Source: Calditrichota bacterium (GTDB lineage Bacteria > Calditrichota > Calditrichia > Calditrichales > J004). Taken from it: a DNA stretch of 44,352 bases. The stretch spans positions 1 through 44,352 of the forward strand of contig RFFS01000158.1 of the NCBI GenBank assembly GCA_003696775.1. Direction: 5' to 3'. Numbering within the stretch: the first letter of the stretch is position 1; each line of letters begins with the position of its first letter. This document shows, one piece after another, positions 35,664 to 43,041 of the stretch. Below the pieces are notes generated by a model. That model saw nothing but the letters and a program-made list of their open reading frames with translations, was not told the DNA's origin and made no database searches. The position numbers and the translations under genes were made by a program.

Positions 35664-36980
35664 ATGCTGGAAAAAACCATCGATATTTTTACCGACCGGA
35701 TGCGCGAAATTGTGCTTAAAGATAAACGCATGACCTCGATTCCCCTCGCCTATCTGAAAACCCTTGATATACCCCAAAGCCTGCAGCATTTTTTCGACCA
35801 GGAAGTTCAGATGTGGATCCGCGAGGAAGAGGAAAAATTCGTTTCCGAACGCTTTGATTATGACGATCCGCAGGTACGCATGTTGATCGATAAAATTTTT
35901 GATCATTTACAAATGAACGCCGTTTTTTCACTGACGCAGTTCAACCATTTATTGGAACGGGCCATAAAACTGGAACTGACGTACGTGGTGAAACCCCACC
36001 GTACGCTCACTCAGTTTATCTTCCGCAATAATGATGTGGTGTCCACCATGGAGGTATATGACACACTTAAATATTTTTCGCGCTTTGAATATTACAAAAA
36101 CGCCATCTCCGACTATTTCAACGCCAAATATCTGCATTCCATATCCAAATCTCAATTTGTGGACCTGATCGATCAGATCGATGAAAAAGCATTTGAAAAT
36201 AATACACTGGAAACAACCATGAAAACGGTGAAGGCCATCATGGGAGCCATAGGTGAAGCCCGGCAGGAGGATGTAAACGAACTTTCCACCGAAATATTAT
36301 ACGATGCGTTAAGCGACCGTAATCTGGATGACTTTTCCGATCTGGTACAAAACATCAAATATCGGGATGAAGTGGAAGTTTTAACGCTTGAGGAAATCGA
36401 GACCCTGTTGCGTGACGGCCAACTCAAGGGCAAGGGTGAAACCGCCGCGGCGGAATCCGCATTTGTGAAATACGAAGACATTGAATCGGCCGCCCCGACC
36501 GTGGACGTGGAGGAAATTGCCGTGGCCGAAGCCCCGGTGGAAGAAACACCGGCTTTTATAGCAGAAAACGCGGAAGATGATTTTGATGATGAGGAAGAGG
36601 AAACACCGGTAGCAACCGCCACGCCGGCAGCCTCCGCAAGTCATAATGTCGCCGAAGACCTGGCCGACCATGTGGCGCGGCAAATTCAGAGCGACTCCCC
36701 TCTTGAAGACCTGAACACCATGATCACAGGTCGGATTCGCCGGAAAATTATTAAAAAATTATTTAAAAAGAATGAACAGGACTTCGTAAACTTTTTAAAC
36801 ACACTTAACGCCGAAAGCACCTGGAAGGCGGCTTCGCGCATTATCGACGATGTGTTTTATGAAAAAGAGATCAATCCGTACTCCAAGGAAGCCATTGCTT
36901 TAAGCGATGTCATCTATCTGAGATTCTTTCCCAAAGACAAATACGTTGGAGAAAAGAGCGACGATGTCAAATGGGATTAA
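35664..36980 (+). CDS. Unrecognised cytosolic protein with two helical domains and an acidic linker
   Basis: A 438-residue protein without signal peptide or membrane segment. Residues 1-250 are mostly helical and contain no motif I know (FNHLLERAIKLELTYVVKPHRTL, NDVVSTMEVYDTLKYFSRFEYYKNAISDYF). Residues about 255-330 are a low-complexity Ala/Glu/Val/Pro linker with a run of acidic residues (EDDFDDEEEE). Residues 330-438 form a second helical domain with a basic patch (GRIRRKIIKKLFKKNEQ). The layout suggests a scaffold or regulatory protein. It has an AGGAG ribosome site and a candidate promoter of its own. Its end overlaps the DUF2520 gene by 17 bases, so the two are linked. Confidence 0.8.
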   Translation: MLEKTIDIFTDRMREIVLKDKRMTSIPLAYLKTLDIPQSLQHFFDQEVQMWIREEEEKFVSERFDYDDPQVRMLIDKIFDHLQMNAVFSLTQFNHLLERAIKLELTYVVKPHRTLTQFIFRNNDVVSTMEVYDTLKYFSRFEYYKNAISDYFNAKYLHSISKSQFVDLIDQIDEKAFENNTLETTMKTVKAIMGAIGEARQEDVNELSTEILYDALSDRNLDDFSDLVQNIKYRDEVEVLTLEEIETLLRDGQLKGKGETAAAESAFVKYEDIESAAPTVDVEEIAVAEAPVEETPAFIAENAEDDFDDEEEETPVATATPAASASHNVAEDLADHVARQIQSDSPLEDLNTMITGRIRRKIIKKLFKKNEQDFVNFLNTLNAESTWKAASRIIDDVFYEKEINPYSKEAIALSDVIYLRFFPKDKYVGEKSDDVKWD

Positions 36981-37836
36981 GGGCAAACGGTTTCTGATCA
37001 TCGGATCGGGACGTTTGGGCACATCACTCTACCGCTTTCTGGATACACACTTTCCCGGCTCGGCATTGATATTGGGACGCAAGGAGAAAAACCTCTTTTC
37101 CAGCCAATACCTAACCCCGGGCGATTATACCAATTTTTTGGATATCAACATGGTCTCCTCGCTGGAGGCCATTTTTATTACCGTTCCGGATGATTACATC
37201 AAGGAAGCCTCACGCAAGCTTTTACTGTTTTACCAGCGGCAACGGGTCATCGTCCATATGAGCGGCTCTCTGCCCGCTTCCGAACTGGATTATCTGCGTA
37301 GCAAAGGCGGCTATTACGGATCGCTGCATCCCTTACAGTCCTTCCCGGCCCCCTTTATGCCGCCGGAGCGTATGGAAAACATCATCTATTCCTTTGAAGG
37401 CGATGAAGAATGTTTACCGTTTATCTACAAATTTGTCCAGACGGCCCATTCCCGTCTGCTCAAACTTGATGAAGACCAAAAGCTGGCGTTGCACATTGCC
37501 GCGGTTTACGCGTCGAATTTTGTAACGGCCGTACTAAGTTTCGCGGAAAATATTCTTGTCAGCACGGGCATACAAGACATCCCCAAAAATGAGGTCCTGG
37601 CCCCTTTGGTGCGCGGCATCGCCGAAGGTCTGGAAAACAGCTCCACGGAAAACCTGCTCACCGGCCCTGTGCAACGCGGCGATGTGCAAACACTCAGCAA
37701 GCACATGCACTATTTACAGCTTCATAAACTGGATTATAAAAATTATCAAACCCTGACCGATATGATTCTGGACAATCCGCATTTTAATATTCCAAACAGT
37801 ACCAAAATCAAGGAATTACTCAGACGTTTATCATGA
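36964..37836 (+). CDS. Rossmann-like and DUF2520 domain protein
   Basis: About 290 residues. The N-terminal nucleotide-binding fold begins with RFLIIGSGRLGTSLYRFL and continues with FITVPDDYIKEAS and HMSGSLPASELDYL, then YYGSLHPLQSFP. The C-terminal half is the all-helical DUF2520 domain (LALHIAAVYASNFVTAVLSFAENIL). This is the COG5495 type, related in architecture to NAD(P)-dependent 6-phosphogluconate/ketopantoate-like dehydrogenases; its substrate is not known. The ATG at 36964 lies 12 bases after GGAG; a TTG six codons upstream is less likely. Its stop overlaps the CoA-binding gene by ATGA. Confidence 0.9.
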   Translation: MSNGIKGKRFLIIGSGRLGTSLYRFLDTHFPGSALILGRKEKNLFSSQYLTPGDYTNFLDINMVSSLEAIFITVPDDYIKEASRKLLLFYQRQRVIVHMSGSLPASELDYLRSKGGYYGSLHPLQSFPAPFMPPERMENIIYSFEGDEECLPFIYKFVQTAHSRLLKLDEDQKLALHIAAVYASNFVTAVLSFAENILVSTGIQDIPKNEVLAPLVRGIAEGLENSSTENLLTGPVQRGDVQTLSKHMHYLQLHKLDYKNYQTLTDMILDNPHFNIPNSTKIKELLRRLS

Positions 37837-38237
37837 TGCCAACGCGTGAGGCAATCGCCACCCTGCTCAAAAAAGCCCGACGTATCGCCATTGTCGGCGC
37901 CTCGCCGAATTTTTACCGGCCTTCATACGATATCGGCCATTATTTGCTTAAAGCGGGTTACACGATCATTCCCGTCAACCCCAACCACGAAACCATTTTG
38001 GGGCAGCGGTGTTATCCGGATTTACTATCCATACCGGAACCGGTTGATATTGTGAATGTTTTCCGGCGTTCTTCGGCGGTGCCGGAAATAGTGGCGCAGG
38101 CCATACAAAAGAAGGCGCCTGTTTTGTGGCTGCAATTGGGGGTACATCATCCGGAAGCGGAAGAACGGGCACGCCGGGCGGGACTAACAGTAATTAGCGG
38201 ATTATGTATTATGGTGGTACACAGACAAATAATTTAG
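37833..38237 (+). CDS. CoA-binding protein (YccU family)
   Basis: A 134-residue single-domain CoA-binding Rossmann protein. Motifs include IAIVGASPNFYRPSYDIGHYLLKAGY, VNPNHETILGQRCYPDL, VDIVNVFRRSSAVPEI and LWLQLGVHHPEAEERA, close to YccU-like proteins. It resembles the CoA-binding domain of succinyl-CoA synthetase alpha but has no catalytic His domain. It is coupled to DUF2520 by a 4-base overlap and runs into the convergent HD gene by 4 bases. Confidence 0.93.
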   Translation: MMPTREAIATLLKKARRIAIVGASPNFYRPSYDIGHYLLKAGYTIIPVNPNHETILGQRCYPDLLSIPEPVDIVNVFRRSSAVPEIVAQAIQKKAPVLWLQLGVHHPEAEERARRAGLTVISGLCIMVVHRQII

Positions 38238-38785
38238 CTTCCCAGCCCCAGCCGCTCCGCGGCGGGTTTGAGCGCATCGATTACAAACCGGACGTGCTCA
38301 TCAAATTCCACTCCCAGTTCCATGGCGCCCTGACGCATTTCATCCCGGTTAACCTTGGCCGCGAATCGTTTATCTTTCATCTTCTTTTTAACGGATTTTA
38401 CCGTTACCTCGCTCAAGGCTTTGTTCGGACGTACAAGGGTCACGGCGGTTATAAAGCCGCATAACTCATCCACGGCAAACAAGGCCCTGGCCATCAGGGT
38501 TTCCCGCAGGACGCCCGTATAGACAGCATGCCCCATTATGGCCTGAACGATTGCATCATCCACGCCCATTTCCCGAAGCATGTCACACCCTTTATAGGGA
38601 TGGGTTTCGGGGTATTTCTCATAATCAAAATCATGAAGCAAACCGGTTACCGCCCATTGTTCTTCATCAGCCTGGAACTTGCGGGCGTAAGCACGCATGG
38701 CCGCTTCCACCGCAAAAGCATGTTTTTGCAACCCGGGAGTTTCCGTATAATCCAGCAATAATTTTAAAGCTTCATCGTAGGTCAT
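38234..38785 (-). CDS. HD-domain phosphohydrolase-like protein
   Basis: A 183-residue HD-superfamily protein. Metal-binding residues are visible: His in QKHAFAVEAAMRAYA, the paired HD in VTGLLHDFDYEKYPE, His in ETHPYKG, and HAVYTG. These suggest an active metal-dependent phosphohydrolase, perhaps acting on nucleotides; the substrate is unknown. The ATG has GAGGGG upstream. It follows the SDR gene by 9 bases. Confidence 0.88.
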   Translation of the reverse strand: MTYDEALKLLLDYTETPGLQKHAFAVEAAMRAYARKFQADEEQWAVTGLLHDFDYEKYPETHPYKGCDMLREMGVDDAIVQAIMGHAVYTGVLRETLMARALFAVDELCGFITAVTLVRPNKALSEVTVKSVKKKMKDKRFAAKVNRDEMRQGAMELGVEFDEHVRFVIDALKPAAERLGLGS

Positions 38786-38794
38786 TGTATCCCC

Positions 38795-39550
38795 TCAATC
38801 ATATAAAACGCTGCCGCCATTCATACTTAACACCGCACCGGTCATGGCACGTGCCATATCCGAAGCCAGAAACAAAATACCCGGCGCGATATCATCCGCC
38901 TCGGGGATGTTTCCAAGCGGCATGTTTTTAAGAATATCAGCTTCGTTTTCCTTAATGGCCGCGGCGCTCATATCCGTACGCACCCAGCCCGGCGCCAGCG
39001 CATTGATCCGTATGCCGTGCGGGCCCAGTTCGCCGGCCATGGATTTGGTGTAACTGATAATGGCGCCCTTGGTGGCCGCGTAATGGGCGTGCCGGGTTTC
39101 GCCTTGTTGACCGGCCGTGGAAGCAATATTGATGATGGCGCCTTTTATTTCGTTCTCTTTCATGCGTCGCGCCACCAATGTGGTAAAATAAAAGACCGAA
39201 TCGAGGTTGATTTGCAGCATTTTACGCCAGATATCCACCGTAATGCTTTCAAAATCGGCGGCATTCCAAATACCGGCGTTATTGACCAATATATGCGGGG
39301 TACCGAACTTTTTTTCAACTTTTTCCAAAAAGGGTTCTACTTCCGTATAAACGCTCACATCGCATTCGGCAAAAAAGATATCGCCATCGTAGCGTTCACA
39401 TTTTTGGGCCAGCTCCAGAGCCGCTTTGTAATTTTTGTTATAGCTAAAGGCCACGTTAGCGCCGGCCCGGGCAAAGGCTTTCACCGTCGCCGCGCCAATA
39501 CCCCGGCTGCCGCCTGTTACAACAACCGTTTTACCCTTAAAATCCAACAT
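38795..39550 (-). CDS. Short-chain dehydrogenase/reductase (FabG-like)
   Basis: A 251-residue classical SDR. The cofactor motif is VTGGSRGIGAA, with NNAG at about 86-89, catalytic Ser in NIASTAGQQG, and Tyr-x3-Lys in HYAATKGA. PGWVRTDM and GAVLSMNGG follow. It could be a 3-oxoacyl-ACP reductase, but it lacks other features that would fix this, so no symbol is given. The ATG at 39550 has GAGGAG; an in-frame ATG 19 codons upstream has none. A strong promoter lies 43 bases upstream. Confidence 0.92.
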   Translation of the reverse strand: MLDFKGKTVVVTGGSRGIGAATVKAFARAGANVAFSYNKNYKAALELAQKCERYDGDIFFAECDVSVYTEVEPFLEKVEKKFGTPHILVNNAGIWNAADFESITVDIWRKMLQINLDSVFYFTTLVARRMKENEIKGAIINIASTAGQQGETRHAHYAATKGAIISYTKSMAGELGPHGIRINALAPGWVRTDMSAAAIKENEADILKNMPLGNIPEADDIAPGILFLASDMARAMTGAVLSMNGGSVLYD

Positions 39551-39592
39551 AGACGCTCCTCTGCGATTGATAGTATTCGAAAAGACCATTTC

Positions 39593-39621
39593 ATTATAAC
39601 CGAACAAACCATTTAATGCAA
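39593..39621 (-). promoter_or_regulatory. Promoter for the SDR-HD operon
   Basis: Minus strand TTGCAT (39621-39616), 17 bases, a perfect TATAAT (39598-39593). This is the best promoter in the window. It predicts a leader of about 36 bases. Confidence 0.65.
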
Positions 39622-39712
39622 TCCCATTTCCAACCGTCTAAGGATAAAGAACAAAGCGCCTCTTTTTTTTTATGCGCCATTTATTAAATTATAACACCCC
39701 ACAATGGAATAG

Positions 39713-39741
39713 CTGCTATGGGCAGTAATTTCGACTATATT
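39713..39741 (+). promoter_or_regulatory. Promoter for plsX
   Basis: CTGCTA (39713-39718), 17 bases, TATATT (39736-39741), nearly the same as the rpmE promoter (TTGCTA-N17-TATATT). Transcription would begin about 10 bases before the ATG, so the leader is little more than the AAGGAG ribosome site. Confidence 0.5.
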
Positions 39742-39757
39742 AACATAAGGAGTCATT

Positions 39758-40807
39758 ATGTCCCATAAAATCATCGTGGACGCCATGGGTGGCGATTACG
39801 CCCCGGCGGAGATTATTAAAGGTGTCACCCAGGCCATGCGGGAAGAACCCGACATGGATATCATCTTTGTTGGCGATCAGGAAGCCGTACGGCGCGAGCT
39901 GGAGGCCAACCATTGTACCCGCGATGTGGAAATCGTACATACAGACTCTTTTATCACCATGGATGATTCCCCCAAAAAAGCTTTGGCCGCCAAACCGGAT
40001 GCCAGCATAATTCTGGCGACGAAATTACTGAACGAAGGCAAAGCCGATGCCCTGGTCAGCGCGGGGAATACCGGTGCCACGGTACTGGCCTCGGCCAAAT
40101 ACCTGCATATGATTGAAGGCCTGGAGCGCTCGGCCCTGGCCGCCATTTATCCCACCGCCAAATTTACGCCGGACAGCAACGGGTTTGCCCTGATGCTGGA
40201 TGTGGGGGCGACCTTAAAATGTACCGCCAAGCAACTGGTGCATTTCGCTTTTATGGGCAGCCACTATGTGGAAGAAGTCATGGGCGTACACAAACCGCGG
40301 GTCGGCTTATTGAACAACGGTGAAGAAGAAACCAAGGGCGGTCCGGTGCTTACGCAAACCTATCAATACCTTAAAAACGAACCTTCCATAAATTTTATTG
40401 GCAATATTGAGGGCAAGGATATCCCGCGTGGCGAAGTGGATGTGGTGATCACAGAAGGCTTTGTGGGTAATGTAGTGCTTAAACTGCTGGAAGGCGTGGG
40501 CGAAGTGGCCAAAGATATGGGCAAATACGCCTTTAAGAAAAAACTGACCTGGAAAATCGGCCTGGCGTTTTTGGCCAAGGGCATCAAAAAAGTCAAACGT
40601 AAAACCGATTATTCGGAATACGGCGGCGCGCCGATTTTGGGATTTAATCATCTCGTTATCAAGGCCCACGGCCGTTCCAACGCCAAGGCCATAAAAAACG
40701 CCACAAAAGTGGCGTTACGTTCGGTGGAACACAATTTTATCGACCATGTGGCCCGTTCCATTCAGGCTTTCAATGAAAAACATCAGGCCGACGATCTGGC
40801 TATTTAG
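39758..40807 (+). CDS. plsX: Phosphate acyltransferase PlsX
   Basis: A 349-residue enzyme that turns acyl-ACP into acyl-phosphate, the first step of phospholipid synthesis in most bacteria. It begins KIIVDAMGGDYAPAEIIKG and has ALVSAGNTGATVLASAKYL, LLNNGEEETKGGPV, NFIGNIEGKDIPRGEVDVVI and GFVGNVVLKLLEGVG, all PlsX hallmarks. An AAGGAG site lies 7 bases upstream. It stands alone here, without rpmF or fabH. Its stop overlaps the convergent rhodanese gene by 8 bases. Confidence 0.97.
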   Translation: MSHKIIVDAMGGDYAPAEIIKGVTQAMREEPDMDIIFVGDQEAVRRELEANHCTRDVEIVHTDSFITMDDSPKKALAAKPDASIILATKLLNEGKADALVSAGNTGATVLASAKYLHMIEGLERSALAAIYPTAKFTPDSNGFALMLDVGATLKCTAKQLVHFAFMGSHYVEEVMGVHKPRVGLLNNGEEETKGGPVLTQTYQYLKNEPSINFIGNIEGKDIPRGEVDVVITEGFVGNVVLKLLEGVGEVAKDMGKYAFKKKLTWKIGLAFLAKGIKKVKRKTDYSEYGGAPILGFNHLVIKAHGRSNAKAIKNATKVALRSVEHNFIDHVARSIQAFNEKHQADDLAI

Positions 40808-41219
40808 TCTGCTGTTGCATGCGGCGCCAGCCTTTCATGCCTCCGGTCATGTTAACCGCCTTATAACCGTGGTTTAACAAAATTTTGGTGCCAAATCGGC
40901 TGCGGTTCCCGCTACGGCAATAAACGATGATCTGTTTATCCTTGTAAGGTTTAAGTTCATCTACTCTTTTTTCCAATTCCTGAACCGGTATCAGGATCGC
41001 GTTGTCGATATGTCCCAGCGGACCGTCAAACTCTTCCGGCGTGCGGACATCCAACAGCACCACATCGGCTTTTTTATCCAGCAAAGCTTTTACTTCCGCC
41101 GGCGCAATATTTTCAAAACCCGTTGGAGCTTGCCCGGCTTTATCATTGCCGCAAGCCATTAACAAAGTACCAATTAACAACCAGGCAGCCAGGGCCCGGA
41201 CATTATTAAAAAGACGCAT
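40800..41219 (-). CDS. Rhodanese-domain lipoprotein
   Basis: From the ATG at 41219 (GGAG upstream) the product has 139 residues: a hydrophobic leader ending in the lipobox LLMAC, then a single rhodanese domain (about 40-135) with LLDVRTPEEFDGPLGHIDNAI, and the active-site Cys in VYCRSGNRS, followed by GYKAVNMTGGMKGW. It should be an envelope-anchored sulfurtransferase or sulfur carrier. An in-frame ATG ten codons upstream lacks a ribosome site. It is the last gene of the ptsI-holin-M64 operon. Confidence 0.92.
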   Translation of the reverse strand: MRLFNNVRALAAWLLIGTLLMACGNDKAGQAPTGFENIAPAEVKALLDKKADVVLLDVRTPEEFDGPLGHIDNAILIPVQELEKRVDELKPYKDKQIIVYCRSGNRSRFGTKILLNHGYKAVNMTGGMKGWRRMQQQTK

Positions 41220-41257
41220 GCTGTGCTCCTTTTTTGGTTTGTATTTCATTTTTTATT

Positions 41258-42664
41258 TTATTGGGATAGATATTGGATTACCCGAACCAGGGCGTGGTTA
41301 CACACCGGATCAAAATCCACCAGACTCAGGCTGAACATGCGGCAATCCACGGAGGGACGGTATAAGCCGCGGGATTCATACCCCGCGCCTTCAAACGCGC
41401 CCACCTTCCCGGCAAAAGGACTGTGTGCCAGCAATTCATGTTGTTTACGGATATAGGGTTCGCGTTTTACATAATAATCCGGCGCCAGGCGGTCCAGTTT
41501 GGCCCGCGCCGAAGCCAGACGATCATATTCCTTTTTGTTCCACGGGGTCGGTATTTCAATACCCGGGGTAATGAATTCCTTCCACTTAATATTGTTTTTA
41601 TCCAGTAACGCGGTCACATTGGGTTCCCAGGGTTCCACGCCGGCGCTGTAAAACGCATCATATCCCGTGGACGAACTGTAATATTCATCCCCCAAACCGG
41701 CAAAGGCATGGCCAAATTCATGCACATACACATAATCCATCTGCCATTCCTGTCCGGGCTGATCCACACGCATATAGGTAGTGGTGTATAAGTTGTAAAT
41801 TCCCCCACCGCCGTAACGGTTGTCATTCACCAGAATATTGATATAGTCATAAGGCGCCAGACCGGCGGCATCTCTTAAGGCTTTGTTGTTTTCCGTGAGG
41901 ATGTAACGTGGCGAGCCAAAGGTAAAATACGCGCAACCGAGGGCATTGTCTTTCCAGATTCCCTTATCCGGTTTGGATATCCCCGATTCCGGAGAAATCA
42001 CCTCCACCACCCAGACATTAAAAGCCTTGCGATGACTTTTAAACGGTTCGGTATCAAACATCACCGTATTGTAATGCCGGGCATCCCGGCGAAATTGCTC
42101 CATTTCTTCCTTTGTATAACCATCGCCCAAAATGACGATATCCACTTTTTTAGACGGGTCACCGTTTTGCATGAGCGGCCAGACCTTATATGCCGGCCGA
42201 TGGGGCTTATCATGTATCAGGTGGGGCAGAGCCGGATCGATCTCCGTGCTCCATATTTCCCTGAACCGCATTTGTTTATCGCGCCGCGCCACCGTTAGTC
42301 GTACCGTTTTACGCGGCATGGGCACCCGCCAGCTTTCGTGAACGGTTTTAAAACTTTTTTTAGCTTCGGCGGTGGTTTGCCACTCATTAAACAGCGTGGA
42401 ATAACCTCGGCTGTACAGCAATGTCCCACTGGCCACATCGTACATGCGTATCTGATATTCCCCCAAATTCAGGGGTGTTACCCGTTCCACACGCGCGCCG
42501 GACCATGTTCCCGTTTTATACATGGCATCCAGGGCAAAATATTCTTTTTCCGCCGTGCCGCTGTGAAAATAATCAACGCGCAGCGTGGCCCCGGTAAACC
42601 AGGTATCAAAATCTCCGGCCCGTACCCCGCTAATCAGCAAAACCGTTAATATTAACAAACGCAT
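41258..42664 (-). CDS. Secreted M64-family (IgA peptidase) zinc metallopeptidase
   Basis: The 468-residue protein has a signal peptide (1-16, ending SGVRA). Residues about 20-145 match the M64 N-terminal beta domain (LRVDYFHSG, YSRGYSTLFNEWQTT). The catalytic domain has DIVILGDGYTKEEMEQF and the zinc site VHEFGHAFAGLGDEYY (His315, Glu316, His319, with Asp326 as possible third ligand). The family includes Clostridium ramosum IgA protease and many FCB proteins of unknown target. The protein is likely secreted. Start with AGGAGAGA. It lies 8 bases after the holin-like gene. Confidence 0.93.
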   Translation of the reverse strand: MRLLILTVLLISGVRAGDFDTWFTGATLRVDYFHSGTAEKEYFALDAMYKTGTWSGARVERVTPLNLGEYQIRMYDVASGTLLYSRGYSTLFNEWQTTAEAKKSFKTVHESWRVPMPRKTVRLTVARRDKQMRFREIWSTEIDPALPHLIHDKPHRPAYKVWPLMQNGDPSKKVDIVILGDGYTKEEMEQFRRDARHYNTVMFDTEPFKSHRKAFNVWVVEVISPESGISKPDKGIWKDNALGCAYFTFGSPRYILTENNKALRDAAGLAPYDYINILVNDNRYGGGGIYNLYTTTYMRVDQPGQEWQMDYVYVHEFGHAFAGLGDEYYSSSTGYDAFYSAGVEPWEPNVTALLDKNNIKWKEFITPGIEIPTPWNKKEYDRLASARAKLDRLAPDYYVKREPYIRKQHELLAHSPFAGKVGAFEGAGYESRGLYRPSVDCRMFSLSLVDFDPVCNHALVRVIQYLSQ

Positions 42665-42672
42665 ATTCTCTC

Positions 42673-43017
42673 CTAATCTTCATATAAAATGGAACTTAAC
42701 GCGGAACTGACGATACTGATGACAATGGAAGCCAGGATGGCGGTCATAAACGTATCGATATAAAAACGATCCACCCACCAGTCGGCCAGCTCCAGGATCA
42801 TCGCGTTAACAACAAAGGTAAACAAGCCCAGTGTTAAGATATTAATGGGCAAGGTCATGATGATCAGCACGGGCCGGATAAAGGTATTGAGCAAGCCAAA
42901 TATCAGGGCGGTAAGCAACAAGGCGCCCGTACTTTCAAACCAGACACCGTCGAACAGACCGTCCACCAACCAGAAGGCGGCGGCGTTAATAAACAACCGG
43001 AGTAATAAATGGCGCAT
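42673..43017 (-). CDS. Phage-holin-like membrane protein (4-TM superfamily IV)
   Basis: A 114-residue protein with four hydrophobic helices. The LLLTALIFGLLNTFIRPVLIIMTLPINILTLGLFTFVVNA stretch is the signature of the 'Mycobacterial 4 TMS phage holin' family (PF04020). Despite the name, this family is widespread on chromosomes without any phage nearby, as here, and its role is unknown. The ATG has AGGGGG. It starts 24 bases after ptsI. Confidence 0.9.
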   Translation of the reverse strand: MRHLLLRLFINAAAFWLVDGLFDGVWFESTGALLLTALIFGLLNTFIRPVLIIMTLPINILTLGLFTFVVNAMILELADWWVDRFYIDTFMTAILASIVISIVSSALSSILYED

Positions 43018-43041
43018 GGTTCCCCCTATCGGGTTTATGGT

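Noticed and set aside
36173-36622. Ser-rich frame on the minus strand within the 438-aa gene
   Set aside because: It mirrors the acidic/Ala-rich linker (GAA/GAT read backwards gives Ser/Phe) and has no start context.
42673-43017. Holin-like gene as evidence for a prophage
   Set aside because: The family is common on chromosomes and no other phage gene, attachment site or integrase is present.
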